Under the pieces are notes generated by a model. That model was not told the DNA's origin and did no database searches. It saw nothing but the letters and a program-made list of their open reading frames with translations. From assembly GCA_965203435.1 (NCBI GenBank), contig CBDBCU010000003.1, positions 186,001 through 250,000 on the forward strand: 64,000 nt of DNA, in the 5' to 3' direction. This document shows positions 49,646-58,243 of this stretch, in pieces. Within the stretch, counting starts at the first letter, position 1. Each line of letters starts with the position of its first letter. Position numbers and translations under genes: made by a program. This DNA is from CBDBCU01 sp965203435 (GTDB lineage Bacteria > Chloroflexota > Dehalococcoidia > Lucifugimonadales > UBA3495).

Positions 49646-49837
49646 CTAGCCGCAGCGGAGGCAGCGGGGTTCGCTGAACACGGTATCGTGCACCTCCGGA
49701 TTGGCAATCAGGTAGTCCATAACCACCCGCAGGGCTTTGTCGGCGTCGGCCAAGCCGTACTTTTCTACGGCGGACGCCACAAAAGCCATCTGATCCGGGT
49801 TCAGGGCAATCTCGTAGGTTTCCTTGTCTCCGGCCAT
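49646..49837 (-). CDS. Small protein, possible ribbon-helix-helix type, with CxxC end
   Basis: 63 residues from the ATG at 49837 after AAGGAGG. The N-terminal YEIALNPDQMAFVASAVEKY followed by GLADADKALRVVMDYLIANP has the strand-helix-helix pattern of small DNA-binding RHH proteins. It ends EPRCLRCG, a CxxC that could bind a metal. No partner gene is adjacent. The assignment is by pattern only; it could also be a subunit-interaction domain. Cytoplasmic and charged. Upstream on the same strand is the tRNA-Glu and a propeller gene, 83 nt away. Confidence 0.65.
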   Translation of the reverse strand: MAGDKETYEIALNPDQMAFVASAVEKYGLADADKALRVVMDYLIANPEVHDTVFSEPRCLRCG

Positions 49838-49920
49838 TGCTGACCTCCTTATGTTGATAGTTGCTGTTGCCGGCCGGCGGGTCAAAAATATGCGGCCGCG
49901 CCGGCCCCGGGGCCGTTTCG

Positions 49921-51330
49921 CTATTCTACCGCATTAAGCACGCCGTCGGTCGTGCGGACATACAGGCGGCCTTGGGCCAAAGCCAAGGGCTGCTCCACCG
50001 GCGCGCCCAGGTTCAGCTGCCAGTGGATTTGCCCGTTGGCGGCATCCAGGGCGTAGAGATAGCCCTCTTGCGTGGCGGCGTAGAGGCGGCCGCCGGCCCG
50101 TAGCGGCGGGGCATAGAGGCCGCCTCGCAATTGAATCCGCCGCAGTTCCGCGCCGGTCAAAGCGTCTAAAGTATAAAGGCGGCCCTGCAAATCGCCCACA
50201 TAAAGGCGGCCGGCGGCCACCGCCGGGCCGGCTACTATACGGGAATCCTCCCCCTCCGGGCCGAAACGCCAGCGGCCGGCCTGCTGCGGCGCCGGCCGGG
50301 GGATGCCGGGAACTTGCCACAGCCACAGCTGCGCCCAAATCCGCTTAAACTGGTATTGGCCCGGAATTTCCTTTTCGGTAGCGTCCAGAGCATAAAGGCG
50401 GCCGCCGGCCGGAAAATAAACCAGGTCATGGGCCATAACCGGCGCGCTGTAGTTGGATTTGGGGGTGCGGAAAACCAGGCGATTCTGGCCGGTGCGGGCA
50501 TCGACCAGGTGCATCCGCCCGTTGCGGTCGCCGACCGCCAATACGCCCTCCCGAATGGCGGCGGCGGTGCCAATGCGGTCCGTGGCTTGGTAATTCCAGA
50601 TTTCGCTGCCGGTGGCGGCGTCGATGGCATACTGCCGTCCATCCCAGGAACCGAAATAGACGATGCCCTGCTGGACGAGCGGGGCGGCGGTAATAGCATC
50701 GCCGGCCTTAAAATCCCAGCGGCTTTCCCCAGTGGCGGCGTCCAAGGCATAGAGGCGATGGTCAAGTAGGCCCATATACAGGTAATCCCCGGCCCGGGCC
50801 AGAGTTGTCGGTACCGGGCCGCTGGTCGGCTGTTCCCACAAAAGCGCGCCACTGGCGGCGTCCAAGGCGGATACCTGAAAATGGCCGCCGATATAGACCC
50901 GCCCGCTATCCACTATCGGCCCGGAGCGGGTATTTTCGCCCAACGGAATCGACCACAAAAGCCGGCCGGTCAAGGGCGGCCCGGCCGCCGCGCCTATCGC
51001 CGCCTTGCTTTGCGCCCCATTCCCGCCGGCCATCGTCCACTGGCCGGCCGGGGAATCTGAGGAAATTTGCGTAACCGGCCGGTTAAAGAGCAGAATCCGC
51101 GCATCCGGCAGATAGGGATAGTTGAGCCACAGGATAAAGGCCAGCAGCAGCAGGATGCCGCCGCTAATCAGCAGGCGTTGGCGGGTAAAGAAACGGCGTT
51201 CCCGCCTGGCTTGGGCCCAAGGCGGCAGGTTAGCGGGACGCCGGTCGACGGCGGTGTCAAGGCCGGATTTCCCGCAAGGGGAGTCGGCCGCCGCATCGCC
51301 GCTAGGGGAAAGGGAGCCGCCCGGCGTCAA
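49921..51330 (-). CDS. Membrane-anchored PQQ-type beta-propeller protein
   Basis: 469 residues from a TTG at 51330 (GGAGG then six nt); the longer frame to 51501 would read through the tRNA gene, so it is rejected. A TM helix (RLLISGGILLLLAFILWL) at about 50-68 leaves the C-terminal part outside. Then about eight PQQ-like blades of the pattern VYIGGHFQVSALDAASGALL / LYALDAATGESRWDF. No quinoprotein active-site motif, so it is probably a scaffold (BamB- or sensor-like) rather than a dehydrogenase. It precedes the 63-residue gene. Function unknown. Confidence 0.8.
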   Translation of the reverse strand: MTPGGSLSPSGDAAADSPCGKSGLDTAVDRRPANLPPWAQARRERRFFTRQRLLISGGILLLLAFILWLNYPYLPDARILLFNRPVTQISSDSPAGQWTMAGGNGAQSKAAIGAAAGPPLTGRLLWSIPLGENTRSGPIVDSGRVYIGGHFQVSALDAASGALLWEQPTSGPVPTTLARAGDYLYMGLLDHRLYALDAATGESRWDFKAGDAITAAPLVQQGIVYFGSWDGRQYAIDAATGSEIWNYQATDRIGTAAAIREGVLAVGDRNGRMHLVDARTGQNRLVFRTPKSNYSAPVMAHDLVYFPAGGRLYALDATEKEIPGQYQFKRIWAQLWLWQVPGIPRPAPQQAGRWRFGPEGEDSRIVAGPAVAAGRLYVGDLQGRLYTLDALTGAELRRIQLRGGLYAPPLRAGGRLYAATQEGYLYALDAANGQIHWQLNLGAPVEQPLALAQGRLYVRTTDGVLNAVE

Positions 51331-51415
51331 CGGGTTCCTCCGGTCAACAAGCTGGGTCGCAACCGAGGTGGGGCCAAGGATAAAGGCGGTGTGCCGGGTA
51401 CGGAAAGGATAAGGC

Positions 51416-51493
51416 TGGTACCCCGGAGGGGCTTCGATCCCCTGATCTCCACCTTGAAAGGGTGGCGTCCTAACCTGGCTAGACGACCGGGGC
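51416..51493 (-). tRNA. tRNA-Glu (anticodon TTC), CCA encoded
   Basis: 78 nt including CCA. Acceptor GCCCCGG/CCGGGGT, D-stem GTCT/GGAC, anticodon stem CCACC/GGTGG with loop CTTTCAA (anticodon TTC), T-stem AGGGG/CCCCT with loop ATCGAAG. Two oddities: a G-T first acceptor pair and A instead of T at position 54. Both could be real or could be assembly errors. Confidence 0.93.
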
Positions 51494-51684
51494 ACACGCA
51501 AGCATTATAATCCATCCCGGGGGACAATGCAACCGCTTTTGGGACGAATTCTCAAAATCCGTGAAAATGCCTTAATCCCCCAATTCCAGCGGCCTATTGA
51601 TTGCAGCTAGTGGCGTCTATTCCCGGGCGGAATTGAAAATCCCGGGCGGCCGCGGATGCGGCCCGAATCCGCCGGGCAATGCGG

Positions 51685-53988
51685 CTACGGCCCGGCCGCC
51701 GGGTTTTCCGCTCCCGGCACAGCCCAGGAAGGCGGCCCCAGTTTCAAGGGCGGCCGAGCAATGGAAAGCGCATACATCTCCCCAGCAGCATCCATTCCAA
51801 AAGACAGGATGGGGCTGCCGAGAGTTGCCACCAGCCGCTTTTGCCAGCCGCCTTTCCCGTCCGGCGTCAAGGCCCAGACCCGGCCGCTGCAATAATCGCC
51901 AAAAATCTGCGCTCCGGCCAGAGACGGCACGGCAGTTCCCCGATACTGACCGCCCCAGATGATGGCGCAACCCTCCTTATGCCCGTAGGTGACTACCGGC
52001 GGGATTGCTGCGGTCAGGGCGGCGCACTGAGCTGCCCCGGCAAAGCAGAAGTCGCCCTCGAAAACCGGCCAGCCCAAGTTGGCCCCGGCCTTTGCCATGG
52101 ATACCTCCTCGCTAACATCTCCGCCCACATCGCCCACCCACAGCCGGCCGGCGGTGTCGAAGGACATCCGCCAAGGATTCCGCAAGCCGTAAGCCCAGAT
52201 TTCCGGCCGCGCCCCCTCAGTATCCTGAAAGGGATTGTCCGCCGGGATGCGGTAGGGCTGTTCCGGGGCGGCACCGCGCACAGCAATGCGGATTATCTTG
52301 CCGCGCAGACTGCCCAGGTCTTGCGGAGCCTCCGGAAACTTGTTATCGCCAATCCCCAGATACAGCAAATCGTCCGGGCCGAAACGGATGGCCCCGCCAA
52401 AGTGATCGTTATTCGGCATCAGCAGTTCCAGGATAATCAGTTCCCCGGCCCGGTCGACCTGTCCAGCGGCTACCGGAAAACGGGATAGGCGGACTTTCCT
52501 GGGTTCCTCGGTAGTAGTGTAATACGCATAAAGAAAGGGAAAGCGGTCAAAATCCGGATCCGGGGCGGCGCTGAGCATACCGCTTTCGGCAGCGGAAAGG
52601 TCGGTGCGGTCGGTCAAATCCAGGAGCGGCTCCATTTCGTCCCCGGCGCAAGGCAGGGCATCGCCTGGGCATAAGAGAATAAGTCCTTCCCGTTCCACCA
52701 CGGCTAAGCCGCCGCGGGGCCAGGGGAACAGCTCTACCGGCTGCCGCCGGGCCGGCTCCGGGGTTACGGCGGCAAACTCGACTTTGGTCTCCACTATCTG
52801 CGGGAAATTCCATAAATACTGCCAGCACCGGGGATAACCCCCGGCCGTCAGGGCGCAGAAAGTATTTCCGCCGGCGGAAATAGTCGTGAACTTCCCGGCC
52901 GGCGCCTCCAGCTCGGCGCCAAAGCCGCCGCCCCAGCACTCCAGCCGGCCGCCGGGACGGAGACCGCAAGTAACCTTTTCCCCGGCGGCGATGTGCGTAA
53001 AGGCCCCCGGCGGCGGGCTAGCCTGGCCGGCGTTGTTATCCCCCTGACACCAGGCCGCGCCCTCCGGCCGCAAGGCGCAGGTATGCCGCGTTCCCAGGGC
53101 CAGGGATTGAAAGGGGCCGCTATGAAAATCGGGCTGTCCAAAGTTGTTGCCCCAGCAGTGCAGGGCGCCTTGGACGGTCAGGCCGCAGCTGTGAATGCCG
53201 CCGGCGGCGATAGCGGTAAAGGCTACGCCGGCCGGCGGCGTGGCCCGTCCGTCCTTATCCCGGCCCCAGCAGTGGGCATAGCCGGCGGTATCCAGGGCGC
53301 AGGCGTGCTGTCTCCCGGCGGCTACCGCGATAAACGGTCCCGGCGGTGGTGTAGTTTGGGAATGTTCGGAATCCCCCCAACAGGCGATAGTTCCGTCCCG
53401 ACGCAAGCCGCAAGCGTAATACTGCCCGAGGCTTATCTGCCGGAATCGGGTGTCCGTCAGATCCGGCCCGCGCTGATAGTCCCGTCCCCGGCAAAACACC
53501 TGCCCATCCTCCCGCAAGCCGCAGCCGCCGTAGGGGCCGGCTGACAGCTGGACGAAACGGGGGGTATCCGCTGCCGGCGGGGGCGGCGGCGTACCCGTGG
53601 CAGTGGGGATAGCCGTTGCTGCCGACCCTTGAGTTGGAATCGGTGTGGGCGGCCAAGGAGCCGCGGTGGCCGGCGGCGTTGCCGTAGGCGTTGCGGACAG
53701 CGGGACCGCGGCGACCTTAACCGGCGCCGGGGTTGGCGTTGCCGGAATTGCCAAAGTTGGCTGAGTTAATGGGGAAATAGGGGGGGGGGTAAAGTGCATT
53801 TCATTGGTACAGGCCGCAATCAGGGCAATCAGCAGAGCCGCAACTATCCCCGGAACCTTGGCCGCCAAAGTAACGGGCCGGGCCGGCCGGCTAATACGCC
53901 AAGCCGCGCCGGAGGTCTCAACCGGCCGTTTCCAAGATTCCAGCAATTCGCAACCCTGCCTTTTTCCGATTGCCCGGGATCCTATCAT
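51685..53988 (-). CDS. Secreted RCC1-like/PQQ-dependent sugar dehydrogenase-type protein
   Basis: 767 residues. A lipobox-like LIALIAAC (about residue 60) after a long N-terminus suggests the true start lies downstream of 53988, perhaps TTG- or GTG-initiated; I keep the longest frame with doubt. A Pro/Thr linker (70-140) leads to RCC1-type repeats (about 140-400: QISLGQYYACGLRRDGTIAC, AIAAGGIHSCGLTVQGALHC). The C-terminal 350 residues match soluble aldose sugar/sorbosone dehydrogenases (DLTDRTDLSAAESGMLS, NPWRMSFDTAGRLWVGDVGG). The C-terminal part is probably a periplasmic or surface oxidoreductase. This domain combination is unusual. Confidence 0.82.
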   Translation of the reverse strand: MIGSRAIGKRQGCELLESWKRPVETSGAAWRISRPARPVTLAAKVPGIVAALLIALIAACTNEMHFTPPPISPLTQPTLAIPATPTPAPVKVAAVPLSATPTATPPATAAPWPPTPIPTQGSAATAIPTATGTPPPPPAADTPRFVQLSAGPYGGCGLREDGQVFCRGRDYQRGPDLTDTRFRQISLGQYYACGLRRDGTIACWGDSEHSQTTPPPGPFIAVAAGRQHACALDTAGYAHCWGRDKDGRATPPAGVAFTAIAAGGIHSCGLTVQGALHCWGNNFGQPDFHSGPFQSLALGTRHTCALRPEGAAWCQGDNNAGQASPPPGAFTHIAAGEKVTCGLRPGGRLECWGGGFGAELEAPAGKFTTISAGGNTFCALTAGGYPRCWQYLWNFPQIVETKVEFAAVTPEPARRQPVELFPWPRGGLAVVEREGLILLCPGDALPCAGDEMEPLLDLTDRTDLSAAESGMLSAAPDPDFDRFPFLYAYYTTTEEPRKVRLSRFPVAAGQVDRAGELIILELLMPNNDHFGGAIRFGPDDLLYLGIGDNKFPEAPQDLGSLRGKIIRIAVRGAAPEQPYRIPADNPFQDTEGARPEIWAYGLRNPWRMSFDTAGRLWVGDVGGDVSEEVSMAKAGANLGWPVFEGDFCFAGAAQCAALTAAIPPVVTYGHKEGCAIIWGGQYRGTAVPSLAGAQIFGDYCSGRVWALTPDGKGGWQKRLVATLGSPILSFGMDAAGEMYALSIARPPLKLGPPSWAVPGAENPAAGP

Positions 53989-54047
53989 ACCTCTTGCCGG
54001 CGGACAAGCCCAATTGCCCTTGCCCGCAAAAGGAATTTCAATTAGTC

Positions 54048-54076
54048 TTGACTTATCGCAAAAAGCAAGGCATACT
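54048..54076 (+). promoter_or_regulatory. Promoter of the imelysin gene
   Basis: TTGACT (54048-54053), 17-nt spacer, CATACT (54071-54076). Leader about 77 nt. Confidence 0.55.
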
Positions 54077-54159
54077 TACTGACCAGCAAATCCGGTACGG
54101 CAAGGGGCCGTTAAACTACCCTGCCGGCAACCAGGACGGCCAGGTTGCCGGGAAACGAA

Positions 54160-55398
54160 ATGGCAAAGATGAAACTGTCACTCTATCGCCGCCATCCCTT
54201 GTCTGGGGCCATTCCTCCGGCCGCCGCTATCCTGCTGCCGTTGCTGTTGCTGTTGACGGCGGCCTTGGCCTGCGCCAGCGCATCCCCGCCGGCCGCGCCG
54301 CCCACGGAGGGCGCTACCAACGCCGAATCCGCCGCCCCCACGGCGGCCCCGGCGGCCGCCGCCAGCGCCGACCCGCCCACCAAAAAGGCGGTAGTCGTTG
54401 TCTTGACCGCCAATGTTGTGGTGCCGGCTTATGAACGGGCCGCCGCCCGGATGGCGGATTTGGCCGCCGCCGCCCAAGCCCTTTGCGCCGCGCCTGATCC
54501 GGCCGCCTTGACCGCCGCCCGGCAAGCCTGGCGGGAGGCCCGGGCCGCCTGGAGTTTTACCGCCCCCCTGCGTTTCGGCCCGGTGATGAGCCGCAAATCC
54601 CTGGGCTTGGTGGATTGGCCGGCCGCCCCGGCCGCCGAAATCGACACGGCTTTGGCCGCCCGGGAATCCATCACCCTCAACGACCTCCGGGAGTTTCTGC
54701 CCTCCGACCGGCGCGGTTTGGGGGTGATGGAATATCTGCTGTTCGGCGCTGATGATGATGATGCCATCCTGATGGCCTTGGCCGACCCGGCTACCCTGCG
54801 CTGCGACTATTTGACCGCCCTGAGCCAAGCGGCGGCCGCCGAAGTGGATGCGGCCCGGACGGAATGGACAGAGGGCGCCGGGGATGGCGGCCCTTACCGC
54901 GCCGTTTTTGACGGCAGCGCCGCCAGTTCCCTCCACGAAAGCGCCGCCTTGACCGATCTGGTCAGCGCCATCGTTTTTCTGAATCAGCGCATCGCCCGGA
55001 TGCAGTTGGCCCCGGCTTTGGGCCTGGACGGCGTAACTCCCGACCCATCGACTATCCCCGGCGGCCCGGCCCATAACGCTGTGGCCGATATGCAGAGTCA
55101 GGTTCGGGCGATGCAGGCTATCTATTCCGGCGGCGATAGCGCCGATGCCCTCGGCTTGCGACACTTGACCGCCCAACTTTCTCCGGAAATTGACCGGCAG
55201 ACCGCCGCCGCCCTGGAATCGGCCGCCGCCGCCATCGCTGATTTGGCGGAACCTTTGCCCGAAACCATCCTGGACAACCCGGCCCCGGGCCAGGCCGCCT
55301 TTGACCGCATTATCGCCGTGCAGCGGCTTTTCAATGCCGATATTGCCAGTCTGCTCAACATATCCATAGGTTTCAGCGACCAGGACGGGGACAGCTAG
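54160..55398 (+). CDS. Imelysin-family (peptidase M75-like) lipoprotein
   Basis: 412 residues from ATG 54160. The lipobox is AALAC within LLLLLTAALACASASP. Imelysin family proteins are extracytoplasmic and iron-linked (EfeO-like). The repeated helix units are visible: AAAQALCAAPDPAALTAARQ with AWREARAAWSFTAPLRFGPV, then RGLGVMEYLLFG in place of the GxHxxE motif (here G-L-G-V-M-E, so the His is absent), and the second domain ending IGFSDQDGDS. A convergent 4-bp overlap with a HTTM protein gene; this pair recurs in imelysin loci. Iron or copper binding is inferred. Confidence 0.85.
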   Translation: MAKMKLSLYRRHPLSGAIPPAAAILLPLLLLLTAALACASASPPAAPPTEGATNAESAAPTAAPAAAASADPPTKKAVVVVLTANVVVPAYERAAARMADLAAAAQALCAAPDPAALTAARQAWREARAAWSFTAPLRFGPVMSRKSLGLVDWPAAPAAEIDTALAARESITLNDLREFLPSDRRGLGVMEYLLFGADDDDAILMALADPATLRCDYLTALSQAAAAEVDAARTEWTEGAGDGGPYRAVFDGSAASSLHESAALTDLVSAIVFLNQRIARMQLAPALGLDGVTPDPSTIPGGPAHNAVADMQSQVRAMQAIYSGGDSADALGLRHLTAQLSPEIDRQTAAALESAAAAIADLAEPLPETILDNPAPGQAAFDRIIAVQRLFNADIASLLNISIGFSDQDGDS

Positions 55399-56828
55399 GG
55401 ATAGTCCGTCTCTGTCATCCCCTCCCGGGACAGCAGCCAGGTTTTGGCGGCCAGGCCCGGCCGCTCTTTAGCCAAATCCACCGCCGGGTTGACCAAGCGG
55501 CGGCTGGGATACCCGTTAAAAGCCACATACGCGTCGGCATACACCGCTACGCCGGCAAAGCCGCGCCGGGCAAAATCGGCGGCGATAAGGTGCGCCGTCG
55601 CCAGAATCAGATCCGGCTGGAAAGCCATCCGTTCCCATTGCAGCGGGGTCAGATATTCCCCGGCGGAAACCAGCCAGCGGCCGCCGCTTTCCGGATGCCG
55701 TACCCGGAACTGCACAAAGCCGGTCTTTTCCGACAGCAGCACCCGCCAGGAAAACCGGTAGCCCTCCTCATTCCAGCGCACATTGCCCGGATAGGCGTAA
55801 TGGCGCAGCGGCAAGGCCAGCTGCGTCAATCCAAAAAGCAGCAGTAGCACGGCCGCCCCCCGTAGCGGCGCGGTTATTTTGACCGCCGGGCTGGGCGGCG
55901 GCCGCCGCCTATCCTCAACCGCCATCCCCGGCCGCCAAGCGGACGGCAGCCAGGCATTTATCCGCCGCCAGAGCCGCCGCGGCCAATCCGGGGCAAAGAA
56001 CAGGGTGGCGCCGGCGACCATCACCCAGGGAAATATCCCGATGGGAAACAGCAGCCAGGTCAATAGATGAAAGGCGATGACCGCCAGGTAAGCCCAAGGC
56101 CGGGTGCGCGGCAGCAGCAGCCAGAGGACGATGGTCAAGTCAAAAATCAGCCCGGCCCAACTGGCCAGATAAGCCGGCCAAAGCGCCTCCGGCCATAAGC
56201 TCAGCAAAGGCAAATCCGGGTTCTGATGCAGCCAGATCCGCAACGGCCGGGCTTGCCAAAGCCAATCCGGGTTCAGCTTGGCAATCCCGGCAAAGAGATA
56301 CACCGCCGCCAACTGCCCCCGCAGCGTCCAAAGCGCCCACGCCGGAGCCGTGCCATGACTGCCGGCTTTATCCCGTTGCCGCCAGGCGTCCAACGCCGCC
56401 GTGCGGTGCAGCGGCATAAAGATAATCAGCAGGCTCAGCAGGCTGAACAGGTAGTAATGATTCAGATAGGTGGTCTTGTCCAGCAGCTCGACATAGGTAA
56501 AGCTCAGGAAAAACAGGAGGGCGCAAAGGCGGTATTTGTAGCCCAGGGCAATGCCCAGGCTGAACAGGCCCATCAGGGCAAAGTGCAGATACATCCCCCA
56601 TCCGGGCCAGGGCTGTACCCACCCGAAACCCCAATAGGCAAAGTGGTAAGCCGGCGCGATATAAAGGTCGTCAATCCACCCGTAGGCAAAAAAGCGGATT
56701 GCCCCGGCCAATCCCAGCAGGCCAAAGGCAATGCGAAAGGCCGCCAAAGACGCCCCATCCCCCGGCCGCAAGCCGGCGGCGATCGCCCGGTCAAAACGGG
56801 CCCGGGGAATGGCAAACGGCGTTGGCAT
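55395..56828 (-). CDS. HTTM-domain protein, vitamin K-dependent gamma-carboxylase-like
   Basis: 477 residues. N-terminal helical membrane domain with about seven TM segments, then a soluble C-terminal region (SFRVLLSEKTGFVQF region). LLDKTTYLNHYYLFSLLSLL aligns with the human carboxylase segment carrying Lys218 (here K118), the base that deprotonates vitamin K. The C-terminal TLQWERMAFQPDLILATAHL fits the family. A carboxylase, epoxidase or membrane anchor role is possible; the UbiD/UbiA pair about 4 kb away supplies a quinone pathway. ATG at 56828; ribosome binding site weak. Overlaps the imelysin gene by 4 bp at its 3' end. Confidence 0.88.
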   Translation of the reverse strand: MPTPFAIPRARFDRAIAAGLRPGDGASLAAFRIAFGLLGLAGAIRFFAYGWIDDLYIAPAYHFAYWGFGWVQPWPGWGMYLHFALMGLFSLGIALGYKYRLCALLFFLSFTYVELLDKTTYLNHYYLFSLLSLLIIFMPLHRTAALDAWRQRDKAGSHGTAPAWALWTLRGQLAAVYLFAGIAKLNPDWLWQARPLRIWLHQNPDLPLLSLWPEALWPAYLASWAGLIFDLTIVLWLLLPRTRPWAYLAVIAFHLLTWLLFPIGIFPWVMVAGATLFFAPDWPRRLWRRINAWLPSAWRPGMAVEDRRRPPPSPAVKITAPLRGAAVLLLLFGLTQLALPLRHYAYPGNVRWNEEGYRFSWRVLLSEKTGFVQFRVRHPESGGRWLVSAGEYLTPLQWERMAFQPDLILATAHLIAADFARRGFAGVAVYADAYVAFNGYPSRRLVNPAVDLAKERPGLAAKTWLLSREGMTETDYP

Positions 56829-56877
56829 AGGGCCTAGTTTAGCCTATGGCGACGGATTGCGGGGGGAATTGTATATA

Positions 56878-57055
56878 GAAACCGTCCTGCCCGGCCTTTC
56901 TATCGTCCTTCCCGGCCCCTTTACCGTCATTCCCGCGTAAGCGGGAATCCCGTGGTGGCTTGACAAGGTTGCGGCATTATAAGGCAGTACCGTCGGGATT
57001 CCCGCGTAAGCGGGAATGACGGTAGGGGGGCGGCCGGGAAGGACGGTAGAGAGGG
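56878..57055. repeat. Family A repeat cluster
   Basis: Degenerate left arms (ACCGTCCTGCCCGG, ATCGTCCTTCCCGG), full left arm, middle TTGCGGCATTATAAGGCAGT, right arm in the GCGTAAGC orientation, then GGGAAGGACGGTAG. Between the HTTM gene and a small zinc protein; nothing else seen in the gap. Confidence 0.85.
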
Positions 57056-57148
57056 CATTGACACCATCCCATCCTGACCATTATCCTGACCATTGCCGGC
57101 GGGCGGTTTAATCAGCGCCGGACACCGGAAAGGGGGAATGGGAAAGTT

Positions 57149-57394
57149 ATGCCCATTGATTCCGTAGCGGTGGTGCGGCTGTGCGGCGGCTGCCACGCCG
57201 AAATTGAGACCCTTACCGTCAAAAAGGACAATATGCGCTTGGTGGCGGCGGAGGAAGTGTGGTGCGAGGTCTGCCAGTCCCATCAGCCGGAAGTGCGGGA
57301 CATTGCCGGCCGGTTGGAAACCATCCGCAACGAGCAGCAAAGCTACCCGGAAAGCCCCACCTCCGGCCCCCCGCAGCTGGTAAGGCAGGAATAG
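57149..57394 (+). CDS. Small zinc-knuckle protein
   Basis: 81 residues. Two CxxC pairs, LCGGCHAEIETL and WCEVCQSHQPEV, form a likely single zinc ribbon (Cys at 12, 15, 39 and 42). The rest is polar, with a flexible Pro/Ser tail (QQSYPESPTSGPPQLV). Function unknown; zinc ribbons of this sort bind nucleic acid or act as small assembly factors. ATG at 57149 with GGGAAAGTT upstream, a weak ribosome binding site. It is convergent with the retropepsin/DUF5678 genes and stands alone. The reading frame is well supported by the paired Cys. Confidence 0.68.
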   Translation: MPIDSVAVVRLCGGCHAEIETLTVKKDNMRLVAAEEVWCEVCQSHQPEVRDIAGRLETIRNEQQSYPESPTSGPPQLVRQE

Positions 57395-57426
57395 GCGGGA
57401 AAGTTCTTTGCCGTAGCCGCCCCGCA

Positions 57427-57891
57427 TCATTCCGCCGGCAGAATGGCGGTATCGGCAAGGTTCACTGGCTCCAGCCGGGCCAGACTTAGGGAACGGTTCA
57501 GGCGCACATCGCAGCGGTTCAGGAAGTCGCGGCCGAGGAGGGAGGGGGCGTCTTGCAAGTCTGAGTCCGGGCCGGGGCGGATAAACACATTCAGGTCGCA
57601 ACGCAATTCCCGGCCGGCGCTGTCTTGAAACAACAGCACGGCCGCCTCCCGGTAATAACCGGAGCCGCCGCCAATGCCCGCCGCCCTTTCCCTTGCCTCC
57701 GGGTTCAGTTGCCCCTGGTCAATCCCCAAGTGGTTCACATCCTCGGGATGCAGAAAGATAACATCGGCCCCGGTGTCAATGAGAAAGTTGACCTCGCCGG
57801 CAACGCCGAGGTCGGGCAAAACCACCTGCGCCTTAATGTAAGGCGCGGGCGGCTCATCCCCTTCGGAGTGATAAAAGCCGACCAGAGCCAT
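57427..57891 (-). CDS. Retropepsin-like aspartic protease paired with DUF5678
   Basis: 154 residues from the ATG at 57891, 2 nt after the stop of the DUF5678-type gene; a longer frame to 58140 is an overlap artefact. VNFLIDTGADVIFLHPEDVN contains the catalytic DTGA, and SLLGRDFLNRCDVRLNR the C-terminal DRCDVR strand typical of bacterial retropepsin-like proteases. A dimer is expected for activity. The flank RELRCDLNVFIRPGPDSDLQ is rich in charge. Probably cytoplasmic. This gene pair (DUF5678 then protease) is a known bacterial association; its biological role is not established to my knowledge. Confidence 0.82.
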   Translation of the reverse strand: MALVGFYHSEGDEPPAPYIKAQVVLPDLGVAGEVNFLIDTGADVIFLHPEDVNHLGIDQGQLNPEARERAAGIGGGSGYYREAAVLLFQDSAGRELRCDLNVFIRPGPDSDLQDAPSLLGRDFLNRCDVRLNRSLSLARLEPVNLADTAILPAE

Positions 57892-57893
57892 GG

Positions 57894-58223
57894 CTAGGCC
57901 CGCCGCGTAATGCGAAAGGGCGTCCAGCACCGGATCCCCTTGCCTTTCCGCATAAAACTGACGCGCATAATGCTGCGGGAGACGCCCTTCGCCTCCCCCT
58001 GCTCCAGCAGCTCTTGCAGGGTCGGCGCTACGGCCACCAATTCCTCCCGATACACCCCGACCCACTGGCCGGGGTACTGCCGGGAAAACTCTTGGTAATG
58101 GGCCGACATAAACTTCGCGCTCCGCAGGACCGCATCCCACGTCCGTTCCTGAGCCGCCGGATCCTCTTGGTCTGCGGCCGGGGCCTCGACCCGGGACGCT
58201 TTCCGCTTTTCTTGTTCCAACAT
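57894..58223 (-). CDS. DUF5678-type small protein
   Basis: 109 residues from the ATG at 58223 with GGAGG six nt upstream. EFSRQYPGQWVGVYREELVA and VAPTLQELLEQGEAKG are the signature of DUF5678, often annotated as protease-partner or unknown. The first half is charged and flexible (QEKRKASRVEAPAADQED), the end IRCWTPFRITRRA is basic. It is the first gene of the operon with the retropepsin, so it may be its substrate or chaperone (inference). HicB lies upstream on the same strand, 20 nt away, so the two units might be read together. Confidence 0.72.
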   Translation of the reverse strand: MLEQEKRKASRVEAPAADQEDPAAQERTWDAVLRSAKFMSAHYQEFSRQYPGQWVGVYREELVAVAPTLQELLEQGEAKGVSRSIMRVSFMRKGKGIRCWTPFRITRRA

Positions 58224-58243
58224 TGGCAACCTCCTCTTGAGGT

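Noticed and set aside
51331..51501. Longer N-terminus for the PQQ-propeller gene
   Set aside because: It would be read through the tRNA-Glu gene; a TTG at 51330 has a good ribosome binding site.
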